The translations under genes and the position numbers were made by a program. Below are positions 35,232 through 43,735 of a stretch of DNA of 64,000 nt, piece after piece (the first letter of the stretch is position 1; each line of letters begins with the position of its first letter). The notes beneath the pieces are model-generated. The model was not told the DNA's origin. It did no database searches and was given only the letters and a program-made list of their open reading frames with translations. Location: the NCBI GenBank assembly GCA_049663345.1, contig JBATDG010000129.1, forward strand, positions 11,616 through 75,615, in the 5' to 3' direction. Source of the stretch: SZUA-365 sp049663345 (GTDB lineage: Bacteria; Bacteroidota; Ignavibacteria; SZUA-365).

Positions 35232-35660
35232 TTATTCCTGGCCGGGAATGGGACGGCCCATCGAACGATATATGTCCTCAATCTGAGTAATCTCGCTGAC
35301 GACTTTCTGATTAGAGGGATCCAGTTCCAGGGCCTTCCGATATTCCACGAGGGCGCGATGGTATTTCCCTTCACGCGGTGAAACACTGCTCTCATACTGC
35401 ATATAGTCGCCGAAAGTGATGTATGCCTGAGTCAATTGCGCCTTGTCGCCCTGTTTTTTTGCGTCTTCTACATCATCCGCATATTTCTGAATATCCGCAT
35501 CGATTTTAATCAGCGCCGCATCTGTGATGTCCTGTTTCGAAGGTGCCTGCGTCATACCGGCTGCCGGCTGTTCCGCCGGTTGTTCTGTTGCTGCTTCCTT
35601 CTTCTGGCCGCAGGCAGAAAAAAGAAAAACGGTGCTTAGAATAATGATCGCTGTCTTCAT
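35232..35660 (-). CDS. TPR-like lipoprotein
   Basis: A 142-residue protein with a lipoprotein signal (MKTAIIILSTVFLFSACG; lipidated Cys17). A Glu/Pro/Ala-rich linker follows, then a helical part ending in a tetratricopeptide-like unit (YHRALVEYRKALELDPSNQKV). Such lipoproteins usually scaffold envelope complexes. Last in a run of minus-strand genes that begins with an ECF sigma factor at 40377; the 63-base gap to the glycosyltransferase gene holds no terminator. Confidence 0.82.
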   Translation of the reverse strand: MKTAIIILSTVFLFSACGQKKEAATEQPAEQPAAGMTQAPSKQDITDAALIKIDADIQKYADDVEDAKKQGDKAQLTQAYITFGDYMQYESSVSPREGKYHRALVEYRKALELDPSNQKVVSEITQIEDIYRSMGRPIPGQE

Positions 35661-35723
35661 GGATCTATAGCCTTACATCAAGTGAAACATGAATTGAAAA
35701 ATTCTCATCAAAGTAAAACACAA

Positions 35724-36881
35724 TCAGCGCCGAATGCGTTCGATCAATTCCTCAATCGTAGCACATTGTGCCTCATGGCTGAAGCTGCGGCGCGCGTATG
35801 CCCTGCCGTTTTCGCCCAGGAGCGCAGCAAACGCGGCGTCATCCATAAGCCGCTCCAGCGCCTCCGCCAGGGCGGTCGTATCCGCAGGAGCGACGAGCAG
35901 AGCCGTGCTGCCTTTGCCGTTGCCGGAGAAGCTGGATGTCCCGACGAGGTCGGGCGTTCCGCCGCTGTTCGTGGCGATAACCGGACATCCTGCAGCCATC
36001 GCTTCAATGGTGACCATACCGTAGGTCTCGGAAAGCGAGGTGAGCGTGAATACATCCATCGCTGCATATGCCAATCTTACGTCCTGAATAAAGCCGCGGA
36101 AATGCACATGGTCTTTCATATGCAGTTCTTTCACGAGTGAATGCAGGCGACGCTCGTAGCCCTGTTCCTCGCCGCGAGTCTCCTCGCCGATAATCAGCAG
36201 ATGAATATCTTTCCCATCCGCTCTCAGATGCGCTGCGGCCCGAATGAGATATTCCTGACCTTTACCTCGATCGAGCCGTCCGACCACGCCGGCAATGAAT
36301 ACATCTGCCGGAAGCTGGAGTGCCTCCCTTGCCAATGCTTTCTGCGGAGCATTCAGCAATGGGGATAATTCAATTCCGAAAGGAATAATATGAATCTTTT
36401 CTTTCGCTACATGCGTCATGCGGCAGGTCTGCTCTGCCAGCGAGGCCAGCGGAGAAATCCAGGCATCGAGCTGCTTGTATTGCCAGCGATGAATGGGGTC
36501 CTTTTTTGCATGACCGAATTGCATGTGCTGCGTATGCACAAGCGCTATCGCTTTTTTTGAGGCGCGCTTGGTGAGAACACCGAGCAGAAGGTCCCGGCTG
36601 ACATTCAGTATCAGCGTACCTATTTTCTGCTCAGTGAGATGGCGTGCAAGTTGACGAGCTTCCGTCAGCACGTTATACCGGCTGTGCGATGCGAGCGCCA
36701 GGACGGGATACCCTTCATCCACCGCCCGTTTATGCAGTGGGGATCCTTCGCTGGCGATGAGAAGGCAGCGGTGTCCGCGCGCAGTCATCCATGCGGCGAG
36801 CCGGAGTACATTCAGTTCAATGCCACCTAGTGATTGCGTGGTGCAGCAGATGGCAATGCCATGAGAATTATGCATTGACAA
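35724..36881 (-). CDS. glycosyltransferase family 4 protein
   Basis: A 385-residue GT-B glycosyltransferase. The N-terminal GGIELNVLRLAAWMTARGH is the acceptor-domain glycine loop; GVVGRLDRGKGQEYLIRAA opens the donor domain. The EX7E motif is intact in SETYGMVTIEAMAAGCPV. It presumably transfers a sugar to a cell-surface glycan or lipid. It is not closely similar to the one at 34104. It follows the lipoprotein gene at 36918 by 36 bases in the same direction, so it may belong to the ECF sigma operon. Confidence 0.9.
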   Translation of the reverse strand: MSMHNSHGIAICCTTQSLGGIELNVLRLAAWMTARGHRCLLIASEGSPLHKRAVDEGYPVLALASHSRYNVLTEARQLARHLTEQKIGTLILNVSRDLLLGVLTKRASKKAIALVHTQHMQFGHAKKDPIHRWQYKQLDAWISPLASLAEQTCRMTHVAKEKIHIIPFGIELSPLLNAPQKALAREALQLPADVFIAGVVGRLDRGKGQEYLIRAAAHLRADGKDIHLLIIGEETRGEEQGYERRLHSLVKELHMKDHVHFRGFIQDVRLAYAAMDVFTLTSLSETYGMVTIEAMAAGCPVIATNSGGTPDLVGTSSFSGNGKGSTALLVAPADTTALAEALERLMDDAAFAALLGENGRAYARRSFSHEAQCATIEELIERIRR

Positions 36882-36917
36882 ATATCGTGAGAAAATTGTT
36901 GGTGGGAAAGGGGAGCG

Positions 36918-37595
36918 TTAAATCGACCATCCGATTGTGTGAAATAGTCGATCCTCATCTTCGATGCGGAGGATACAGAGGCCCGGGACGATATACAGCA
37001 CTGTCACTAATCGAGGACCGTGCCATACTTCATAGCGGTGACATGGGAGGGAAACGGGATGGGAATACATCGTGATGAGCGTATCCATATTTGTCAACCG
37101 TACCGAGTATTCGGGATTGCGTCCTGAATATGTGCGTCCAACTCGGGCTGGATACGGCAGCGTGAACATGAATTTAGGACGAAGGGTGATTGTGGTAGTA
37201 TCCTCTGCGCGGACCGGCTGATAGAAACTGAGTCCGAGGCTGTCGTTGCGCAGCAGGACGGGGAAAGCAGCCTGCAGACCACCGGGGCCGCCCATCGCTA
37301 CAATATATGGGACGTAATAAAATACTCCGCCGTCGAATTCAAGCTCCCGGGGCGACACCAGGCGCGGTGAGGAAGGCGGGCGCATGGGAACTTCGACCAG
37401 ATAGACCCACTGCACGCGTTTTCTTAGTGGAAGGAGGACGCCGGTCGAATCTGTTGGAGTAACGGCGGGTGGATCCGTAGTGACGGATTTCAACGGAGGG
37501 TCTGAGGGGAAATCACACATCGTGAAGACAAACACCGCCATTGACATCAATACTGCCGTCATCAGGAAGTGAGATATGGACTGTCGTTGATGCAT
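36918..37595 (-). CDS. hypothetical lipoprotein
   Basis: A 225-residue protein with a hydrophobic N-terminus and a lipobox-like VFTMC, giving a probable lipidated Cys near residue 27. A Pro/Thr-rich stretch (VTTDPPAVTPTDSTG) follows, then a beta-rich domain without recognisable motif. Its ATG overlaps the stop of the upstream outer-membrane gene by one base (TGATG), so it is translationally coupled to it. A role as accessory of that barrel is inferred from this alone. Confidence 0.75.
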   Translation of the reverse strand: MHQRQSISHFLMTAVLMSMAVFVFTMCDFPSDPPLKSVTTDPPAVTPTDSTGVLLPLRKRVQWVYLVEVPMRPPSSPRLVSPRELEFDGGVFYYVPYIVAMGGPGGLQAAFPVLLRNDSLGLSFYQPVRAEDTTTITLRPKFMFTLPYPARVGRTYSGRNPEYSVRLTNMDTLITMYSHPVSLPCHRYEVWHGPRLVTVLYIVPGLCILRIEDEDRLFHTIGWSI

Positions 37596-39067
37596 CAGAA
37601 TCGCACATTCATGCCGTAATGAATTCCAATTTTGCTGCTGGGATCTGATTTCAAATGCAGAAGCACAGCAGGACTCACATATACTTCCAGGTTCCGGATA
37701 ATTTCGGCTTTCACGCCTGCTGCAAGCTCCGCCACCGGGGCGCTGCTGCTCAGGCCGGTTCCCATCTCGACATACGGGCGGAGAAAAGCCGAACCGATCG
37801 TCCAGCGTAAATATGCCCCGGCATACCCGTAAGTGTAGCCAACAACGCCGCCGTAATTGGTGATGCGCTCAATATCTACTTCCGGACCGGGCACTTCTTG
37901 AAATGCTTCCTGTCCGACCATGATTCCCGCTTCCCAGGCAGTGGAAAACCGGTAGCCAAGGCGGAAGACGACATGTGTAAACATATTGCTCAGCGCTTTT
38001 GCATTGTCCGCGGGCAGCTGGTAGGCAACGCCGCTTTCAAGTCCGGCAACGAAGGCGCCATCGATGCCTCGCATCCTCGGTGCGCTTTGCCCGGTCCAGT
38101 TTTCAGCATCATGGGATTTGCGCAGAGTGCGCTCATCGCGGTATAGTTCTTTCCCGTCCGTATCGGATGCAGTGAAAACCGCATTGTACTCCGCATCGGG
38201 GAGATCGGCAGCGTTCCATACGACATCATAGGTCCCGGCTTGCCGCAATCCTTCTTCTAATATCTTCTCTTCTCCATGCACTTGGATGGACAGACGAACC
38301 AAGCTCGTTTGGGGCACGGCATACGTGAGCAGCGTGCTTTTCGCGAAAGGCTCGGGCAGATTTTCCGGCATGCCGTAATGACGTGGAATCTCCAGTGTAA
38401 TAAGTACCGCCTCCTGAAGCGAGGAAGGTACAGCGCGTCCGCCCTCAGGCAGGGACGCGTCCCATTCCGGAAGATCAAATTTCAAGGGAAGGTTTCCTTC
38501 CAGTTCGACATTGCGGGAAAACACTTCGCTTCCGTGCAGGATGAGCTTTCCGCCTTCCTCCGTCACCACGGCACGCTCGAGAAGGACCTGAGCGTTAAGC
38601 GTACCGTCTTTGTAACCGGTGGGGACAAGCGCAGCACGCAGCATGTAGCGATATCTGCGAGGTGCGAGTGCGAGCTCCTGATCCGTTTCACCGGCGCGCG
38701 GAAGATCGACAAGAATGCCCCCGCGGAACAGCTGCTCCGAGGATTCAGACGCAGCGGGCTGCGTGCCGCGTCGTAAATCGTTATCATCGGTTGGAATAAA
38801 TAATTCTTGATGAAGATCGATGGGACCGCGCCGGTAAACCACTTCCTCGCCATTCAGGCGCCGGAGGTATTCGACAGCGCAGTCAAGTCTGGGCAGCGAA
38901 CCCGTCATCGTGGTGCGTGCAACAGCGGACGCGAGTTCGCGCTGAAAGGCATCCTCGCCGGCGATAAGTTCGTACGCAGAGATATCCTGTGCTGCCGCGC
39001 GTGCGGGAAGCAATATCGCGAAGATAGTAGGGAGAACGAGAATCGCTATAAATGTGCGGATGGTCAT
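37595..39067 (-). CDS. outer-membrane protein with Ig-like and C-terminal barrel domains
   Basis: A 490-residue protein with a signal peptide ending near ARAAAQ (residue 27). A region around 255-315 resembles a FlgD-type Ig domain (QAGTYDVVWNAADLPDAEYNAVFTA is its core, given by position). Residues 340-490 have the alternating pattern of an 8-stranded barrel and end in GMNVRF. The barrel has features in common with that of the fused protein at 45060: GxxxGxExF early, then RPY/YPY, and terminal Phe. It starts four bases after the anti-sigma gene ends, so the sigma, anti-sigma and barrel genes form one operon. Confidence 0.75.
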   Translation of the reverse strand: MTIRTFIAILVLPTIFAILLPARAAAQDISAYELIAGEDAFQRELASAVARTTMTGSLPRLDCAVEYLRRLNGEEVVYRRGPIDLHQELFIPTDDNDLRRGTQPAASESSEQLFRGGILVDLPRAGETDQELALAPRRYRYMLRAALVPTGYKDGTLNAQVLLERAVVTEEGGKLILHGSEVFSRNVELEGNLPLKFDLPEWDASLPEGGRAVPSSLQEAVLITLEIPRHYGMPENLPEPFAKSTLLTYAVPQTSLVRLSIQVHGEEKILEEGLRQAGTYDVVWNAADLPDAEYNAVFTASDTDGKELYRDERTLRKSHDAENWTGQSAPRMRGIDGAFVAGLESGVAYQLPADNAKALSNMFTHVVFRLGYRFSTAWEAGIMVGQEAFQEVPGPEVDIERITNYGGVVGYTYGYAGAYLRWTIGSAFLRPYVEMGTGLSSSAPVAELAAGVKAEIIRNLEVYVSPAVLLHLKSDPSSKIGIHYGMNVRF

Positions 39068-39071
39068 GAAT

Positions 39072-39872
39072 CTAGTGAATGCGGTCCTTCGAAGACAGCT
39101 GAACGGTTTCTACCGACACCAGCATGGTGTTGTACTGCTCAATGTAGGATTCTTTTTTCGCTTCGCGAAGCACCGATTCACTCGGCTGGTTATCTGCGAG
39201 AAGCGGTGTGTTTTCCTGATTCGTGAATTTATCAGCAGAGGAGGGACGCGTATCCCGGTCACGCTGGCTTCCGGACTCGGGAGCAATCCCGGTTTCCGTG
39301 GTCCCTGTGCGTTCCGCCTTCTGAGCGAATTCCGCTGCATCCCGGCTGTCGGGATGCTGGGGGGCGGGAGCTTCGGGAGCCGTGCGCACGATGTAGACCG
39401 GGCGATCTACCTGGCGCAGTTGTGTGATGGTATCATTCTTCACGATGTACACAGTGTCCTGCAGGGCGACTGGCTGAATCGAAGCCAACCCCTGTTCGTC
39501 CGGATTCCCGCTCAGCAGCACGACAGCCACGGCACAGGCGGCTGTGGCAAGGCCTGTTCCCAAAAGATGCACCCATCCGAAACGACGGCGTGGTTCTTGA
39601 ATGGTTTCGTACGGCAGCGGCTCAGAGTCGTGCAGCCCTTCCGCCTCAAGTGTATTGATGCGTCGGAGTACATCGTTCCGCAGCTCGGTCGGGACCTGCA
39701 CTTCTTCCCTCAAATTTCGAATGCTGAGGGAAAGTACAAGCTGCTGCCTGAGCAGTTCGGAAGTTTCCGGATTCCTGTTGCAGGCTTCAAACAATTCGCG
39801 TTCCTGTTCCGGCGTTGTGTCCCGATGCAGGTAGGCGGAAATCAATTCCTGGATGCGCTCATTCATAGTCAT
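39072..39872 (-). CDS. single-span membrane anti-sigma factor
   Basis: A 266-residue protein. The N-terminal cytoplasmic helical domain (1-80) has the ASD-like pattern ELISAYLHRDTTPEQERELFEACNRNPE, without the HxxxCxxC zinc motif. One transmembrane helix is at 100-121; a 145-residue Pro/Glu/Ser-rich periplasmic region follows. It overlaps the sigma gene by 14 bases (or 8 if MNER is the start). Together these support a membrane-anchored anti-sigma factor for the ECF sigma encoded just upstream. Confidence 0.82.
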   Translation of the reverse strand: MTMNERIQELISAYLHRDTTPEQERELFEACNRNPETSELLRQQLVLSLSIRNLREEVQVPTELRNDVLRRINTLEAEGLHDSEPLPYETIQEPRRRFGWVHLLGTGLATAACAVAVVLLSGNPDEQGLASIQPVALQDTVYIVKNDTITQLRQVDRPVYIVRTAPEAPAPQHPDSRDAAEFAQKAERTGTTETGIAPESGSQRDRDTRPSSADKFTNQENTPLLADNQPSESVLREAKKESYIEQYNTMLVSVETVQLSSKDRIH

Positions 39873-40377
39873 TCAATATAGGTTCAAGAATTACATGCAA
39901 TTTTTGCTTTGCCCGGTGGATGCGCACCTTCACGTTCGAAAGCGACGCGCCCGTAATTTCAGCAATTTCCTTCAAAGAAAATCCTTCGAATTCTGCGAGA
40001 AGCAATGCTTCCCGGTAATCCGGCGGCAATTGGTCGATCGCTTTTCGAAGATGGTCATGTGCGTCCTGCTTCGCGAGGCTTTCGGCCTGTATGGCAGGCT
40101 CGGGGGCGTAATCCAGCCGAATGTTCCGTTTGTCGCTGCGCTGCCGCGATTTAAGGGCGTTGAGGCATTCATTGCGAGCGATGCGGAAGAGCCAGTTGGC
40201 CTCCTTGTCATTCTCGCGCAAGGTATGCAGCGCTTGATACGCCTTCACAAAGACCTCCTGAAACACATCGTTCGCCAGATCGCGGTCGCTGGTGACGTAC
40301 AGGCAATACGCAAGCACGCGCCTGTCATAGGACGCGTAAATGTCATCGAAACGCTTGCGACGTTCGCGTTCGGTCAT
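39859..40377 (-). CDS. ECF-family RNA polymerase sigma factor
   Basis: A 172-residue sigma factor with region 2 (YASYDRRVLAYCLYVTSDRDLANDVFQEVFVKAY) and region 4 (LPPDYREALLLAEFEGFSLKEIAEITG, then SNVKVRIHRAKQKL) and no regions 1 or 3. It directs RNA polymerase to a specialised envelope or stress regulon. First gene of the operon with the anti-sigma factor and outer-membrane barrel. A candidate promoter lies at 40431-40460. Confidence 0.94.
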   Translation of the reverse strand: MTERERRKRFDDIYASYDRRVLAYCLYVTSDRDLANDVFQEVFVKAYQALHTLRENDKEANWLFRIARNECLNALKSRQRSDKRNIRLDYAPEPAIQAESLAKQDAHDHLRKAIDQLPPDYREALLLAEFEGFSLKEIAEITGASLSNVKVRIHRAKQKLHVILEPILNDYE

Positions 40378-40718
40378 TGAGGCTTAGACTCACCAGCTCC
40401 ATCGTTAGGGATCGCTATCTGCGGCAGTTGATTGTATTATTTGCCGCTGAAAAAAGACAATGCCCGGCGAGGGAAAGTTACAGAAAGCGTGTCATTCAGG
40501 ATGTCGGCCTGAAGCAGGTAACATACGAAAAATCAACGATTTGTGCCCGGTGAGGAGTCCGGAACATTGTAAGCTTGAGTATTCCCGCCCAATACTGGAT
40601 TCAAAACGGGGTAAATGTTGTTGGAAATTATGTCCACGAAGCAGAAACGCCCGATTTTTCGTTATTTTAAACGGATACGGATTTTCATCAGAATACTGGA
40701 TTTCAGCAGAATACAAGT
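40378..40718. other. divergent intergenic region (ECF sigma / DUF192)
   Basis: 341 bases without a credible gene. It contains a candidate minus-strand promoter at 40431-40460. I found no clear ECF-type GGAAC-N16-CGTC element, no terminator and no repeat. Confidence 0.6.
40431..40460 (-). promoter_or_regulatory. candidate promoter for the ECF sigma operon
   Basis: On the minus strand TTGTCT (40455-40460) and TACAAT (40431-40436) are separated by 18 bases, a reasonable sigma70-like arrangement 54 bases upstream of the sigma gene. Confidence 0.4.
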
Positions 40719-41327
40719 ATGAGCAAAAACATCGAGACCCCGCGTACTTCAGCAAAACGTCCCTCACCACTAATAATTATCGGCGGCATTGTGCTGGTTC
40801 TTGCCGCTGCGTTTTATTTCATTTCGCGCTCCATGATCGACAACCCCGATCCGGAAGCCCGGCGCGTACTCGCCGAGCAAGCGGAGCAGCGCAGCGGCGG
40901 CGAAAAAGCGACTCCCTCAAAGGATGGAAGCAGCTCCCGTGAAATGCGGGAGGATGCATCGCTCACCTTCCGGGCTTCAGACGGTTCCGTACGTACTTCC
41001 GTAAATATCGAGATTGTTGAAGACGACGCCTCGAGAACGCAGGGATTGATGGGCCGCCAGCACATGGCGGAGACGCAGGGCATGCTGTTCATATTCCCGG
41101 ATGAGGATTACCGTTCGTTCTGGATGGCCAATACACCCCTGCCTCTGGATATTATCTATGTGAACAAGGCGCTGAAAATTGTAACCATTCAGCGCAACAC
41201 CGTTCCGTATTCTGAAGAATCCGTTCCATCGACAGCTCCGGCCACCTATGTGATCGAAGTCAACGCCGGATTCGCCGACCGGCACGGCATCGTGGAAGGA
41301 GACAACGTGCAATGGCTGAGGAAATAA
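40719..41327 (+). CDS. DUF192 family protein, membrane-anchored
   Basis: A 202-residue protein with one N-terminal transmembrane helix (residues 18-36) and a Ser/Glu-rich spacer. Residues 88-200 form a DUF192 domain: QGLMGRQHMAETQGMLFIFPDED, then FWMANTPLPLDIIYV and the terminal VIEVNAGFADRHGI. DUF192 is a small widespread beta fold of unknown biochemical role. Its 3' end overlaps the next gene by 16 bases, indicating coupling. Confidence 0.88.
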   Translation: MSKNIETPRTSAKRPSPLIIIGGIVLVLAAAFYFISRSMIDNPDPEARRVLAEQAEQRSGGEKATPSKDGSSSREMREDASLTFRASDGSVRTSVNIEIVEDDASRTQGLMGRQHMAETQGMLFIFPDEDYRSFWMANTPLPLDIIYVNKALKIVTIQRNTVPYSEESVPSTAPATYVIEVNAGFADRHGIVEGDNVQWLRK

Positions 41328-42010
41328 AACAGTCGTTCTTTCGCAGTTCGCTATCCCGCATCGTACTGTTTACAATTGCGCTCGGTACGCTGGCGGTGAT
41401 CGCATACATTGTGGGAGGGAAGGAGCAGGATCAGCCTCAAACGCCGCTGGTCTGTGCTGACGATGATTCCTCGCTCGTCTCTCCTCTCTTCAGGCACCGC
41501 ATGGAGGATGTCGCCCTGATCAGCATGCAGCGTAAGCCCGTCATGCTTTCTGAACTCGCCGGCCAGCGCTTTACAGTCGCCATTTACTGTTCCTACAAAT
41601 GTCCCTGTTCTGATGGCTACATCGATCGCTACCGTGATCTTCGTGCCCGTTTCGAACAACGGGGCGTCGCTTTCATAGCCATTAATGCCAACGCCGATGA
41701 AACCATCGACGGGATGGTGCAATACATGCAGAGGCGGGATTATCCCTTGCCCGTCTACCGCGATGATATGACCGCTGCGGCGGATCTCATGAACGCAACT
41801 GTTACTCCGGAAGCGTTTGTGTTCGATAGCAGCTGGACATTGCGATACCATGGCCGCATCGATGATGATAAAAGCGGATTATATGTGGAAGACCAATCCC
41901 TGCGTATGGCGCTCGATACCCTGTTATCCGGGCAGCAGCTTCGGCATAAGGAGAAAATGAGTCCAGGCTGCGGTATCCTTCGCGAGCATCCGATATCATC
42001 AGGCACATAA
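41312..42010 (+). CDS. membrane-anchored redoxin (AhpC/TSA-like thioredoxin fold)
   Basis: A 232-residue protein with an N-terminal transmembrane segment (about 17-35). The thioredoxin fold begins with VMLSELAGQRFTVAIYCSYKCPC, with the redox-active Cys in KCPCS; VAFIAINANADE and TVTPEAFVFD (cis-Pro region) follow. It likely acts in the periplasm as a thiol reductase or peroxidase. The overlap with DUF192 upstream and with the phosphatase downstream (one base, TAATG) shows a coupled operon. Confidence 0.82.
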   Translation: MAEEIKQSFFRSSLSRIVLFTIALGTLAVIAYIVGGKEQDQPQTPLVCADDDSSLVSPLFRHRMEDVALISMQRKPVMLSELAGQRFTVAIYCSYKCPCSDGYIDRYRDLRARFEQRGVAFIAINANADETIDGMVQYMQRRDYPLPVYRDDMTAAADLMNATVTPEAFVFDSSWTLRYHGRIDDDKSGLYVEDQSLRMALDTLLSGQQLRHKEKMSPGCGILREHPISSGT

Positions 42011-43095
42011 TGAAACGATTTCTTTGGCTGCTCATCATTCTTTCGTTCGCCGCGGCAGCTTCTCCGTCACGGTCGAATGCGCAATCAGAAGCTCCGGAGA
42101 ATATTATTTTTCTCATCGGCGACGGGATGGGTGCCGGACAGCTTACTGTCATGAAAACCGTGCTGGGCGGCATCGCGCTTGATGCTTTTCCTGTGGCCGG
42201 ATTTTCGATGACGCAGTCCCTCAATGATTTTGCGACCGAATCCGCTGCTGGTGGAACGGCGCTGAGTACCGGGGAGCGCACCAACAATTACATGATTTCC
42301 CAGCGGCCCGACGGCACTGCGCTTCCTACGCTGCTTGAAGCTGCGAGAGTTAGGGGAAAGGGAGTCGGCGTGGTTGTGACGAGTTCACTCACCCATGCAA
42401 CGCCAGCAAGTTTTCTGAGTCACGTCCCGAATCGTAAAATGGAATTCGACATCGCGCTGCAGATCGCCGGTTCGGGAGCAGATGTTCTTATCGGGGGCGG
42501 GCGTCGGTTTTTCCTTCCGCAAGAAAAGGGCGGCGACCGCAAGGACGGCAGAAATGTAATCGCGGAGATGCAGGCGGATGGATACGTTTACGCAGACACG
42601 ATCGATGCAGCCTTGCCAGCCCGGGGACGATTGCTCTGGCTGCTTGCAGACGAAGGACTCCCCTCCGCATCGAAGCGCGCCTATTCCCTGAAAGATTTGG
42701 TCAAGGCGGCCATCGCATTGCTGTCACAGAATGGGAATGGATTTGTTCTCGTTGTCGAAGGATCTCAGATCGACTGGGCCGCGCATGACAATGATTTTGC
42801 GGAGCTGAAAGCGGAATTGCGCGACTTCGATGGCGCCATTTCCGCAGCACTCTCGTTTGCGGAAAAAAATGCAAAGACACTGCTGGTCGTCACCGCCGAC
42901 CACGAGACGGGCGGCCTTGCTGTCATCGGCAACAAACCCGACGGTTCGGACATGCAGGGCAAGTGGATTTGGGGCGAACATACAGGGAACATGGTGCCTG
43001 TGTTTGCCATGGGACCCGGATCCTATATATTCGGAGGCATTCATCGGAATAATGAAATCGGCCGCATGCTGCACGATTTGCTGAAGCTGCGATGA
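42010..43095 (+). CDS. alkaline phosphatase (PhoA superfamily), secreted
   Basis: A 361-residue protein with a signal peptide (to about residue 25). Metal and catalytic motifs are FLIGDGMG, the nucleophile region TESAAGGTAL, VEGSQIDWAAHDND, VTADHETGGLAV and GEHTGNMVPV. These match the PhoA-type zinc/magnesium hydrolase. The residue before the nucleophilic Ser is Glu where PhoA has Asp. Smaller than E. coli PhoA. Third gene of the DUF192-redoxin-phosphatase operon. Confidence 0.9.
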   Translation: MKRFLWLLIILSFAAAASPSRSNAQSEAPENIIFLIGDGMGAGQLTVMKTVLGGIALDAFPVAGFSMTQSLNDFATESAAGGTALSTGERTNNYMISQRPDGTALPTLLEAARVRGKGVGVVVTSSLTHATPASFLSHVPNRKMEFDIALQIAGSGADVLIGGGRRFFLPQEKGGDRKDGRNVIAEMQADGYVYADTIDAALPARGRLLWLLADEGLPSASKRAYSLKDLVKAAIALLSQNGNGFVLVVEGSQIDWAAHDNDFAELKAELRDFDGAISAALSFAEKNAKTLLVVTADHETGGLAVIGNKPDGSDMQGKWIWGEHTGNMVPVFAMGPGSYIFGGIHRNNEIGRMLHDLLKLR

Positions 43096-43161
43096 CCCTG
43101 GTGTCCCATTGAAAAAATCGTTCTCGCTGCAGCTGCAAATTCCACGCAGCCGCACTGGCCG

Positions 43162-43623
43162 CTATCCTCTTGCGAATGAAATAAAATCGACCTTCGCGGG
43201 TTCTGCGCCATGTTCACGGATAATGCGGTTGATCTGCGCGCGGTGATATGCCCCGTGATGGGAAAGGTGATTGAGAATGTCGGCGATGGTGTTCGTATAC
43301 ACATCTCCCTTGCTGTTGCTGTACTGCACGCGAACTTCAATGGATTGATCATCAAGGCGCTTGATAAAACTGTGCGCGCTGTCGCCCGTTATCGCGGCAA
43401 GTTCTGCGCATTCGTTCAGAGTCAGTGACGGCCAGGCAGTGAGCGTCCCGGTGTCGAAGCCTTCAAGGCGCAGAAACCAGAGTTTCTCCGCATGAAGCAT
43501 GTGGCCCAGCAATCCGAGCGCTTCATCGATGGGCTGATCGACGGCTCTCAGCGCATCGACGATGCGCTGGTTGGCTTGTGTGTTGAAGTCATAAGTTCGG
43601 AGAAAATGATCACGCAGCTGCAT
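43162..43623 (-). CDS. DinB-family protein
   Basis: A 153-residue four-helix-bundle protein. A His in MLHAEKLW and the HLSHHGAYHRAQINRIIREHG helix (His-x3-His) supply the metal ligands of the DinB/YfiT superfamily, whose members are often thiol-dependent transferases. The specific reaction cannot be told. Monocistronic, divergent from the rhomboid gene. Confidence 0.83.
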   Translation of the reverse strand: MQLRDHFLRTYDFNTQANQRIVDALRAVDQPIDEALGLLGHMLHAEKLWFLRLEGFDTGTLTAWPSLTLNECAELAAITGDSAHSFIKRLDDQSIEVRVQYSNSKGDVYTNTIADILNHLSHHGAYHRAQINRIIREHGAEPAKVDFISFARG

Positions 43624-43735
43624 GACTGTCCTTTCGTTTCTGTGAAGGAGAAGTACCTCTGCGGGGAACTTGCGCGCAGGTTCGAAGCAGTCGTATCATG
43701 CAATATACAACGAAGTCCCAACAGCGGTCCCTAAT

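Noticed and set aside
39054..39881. 275-codon plus-strand frame antisense to the anti-sigma gene
   Set aside because: The minus-strand gene has a transmembrane helix, operon overlap and a similar domain at 45060; the plus frame has none of these.
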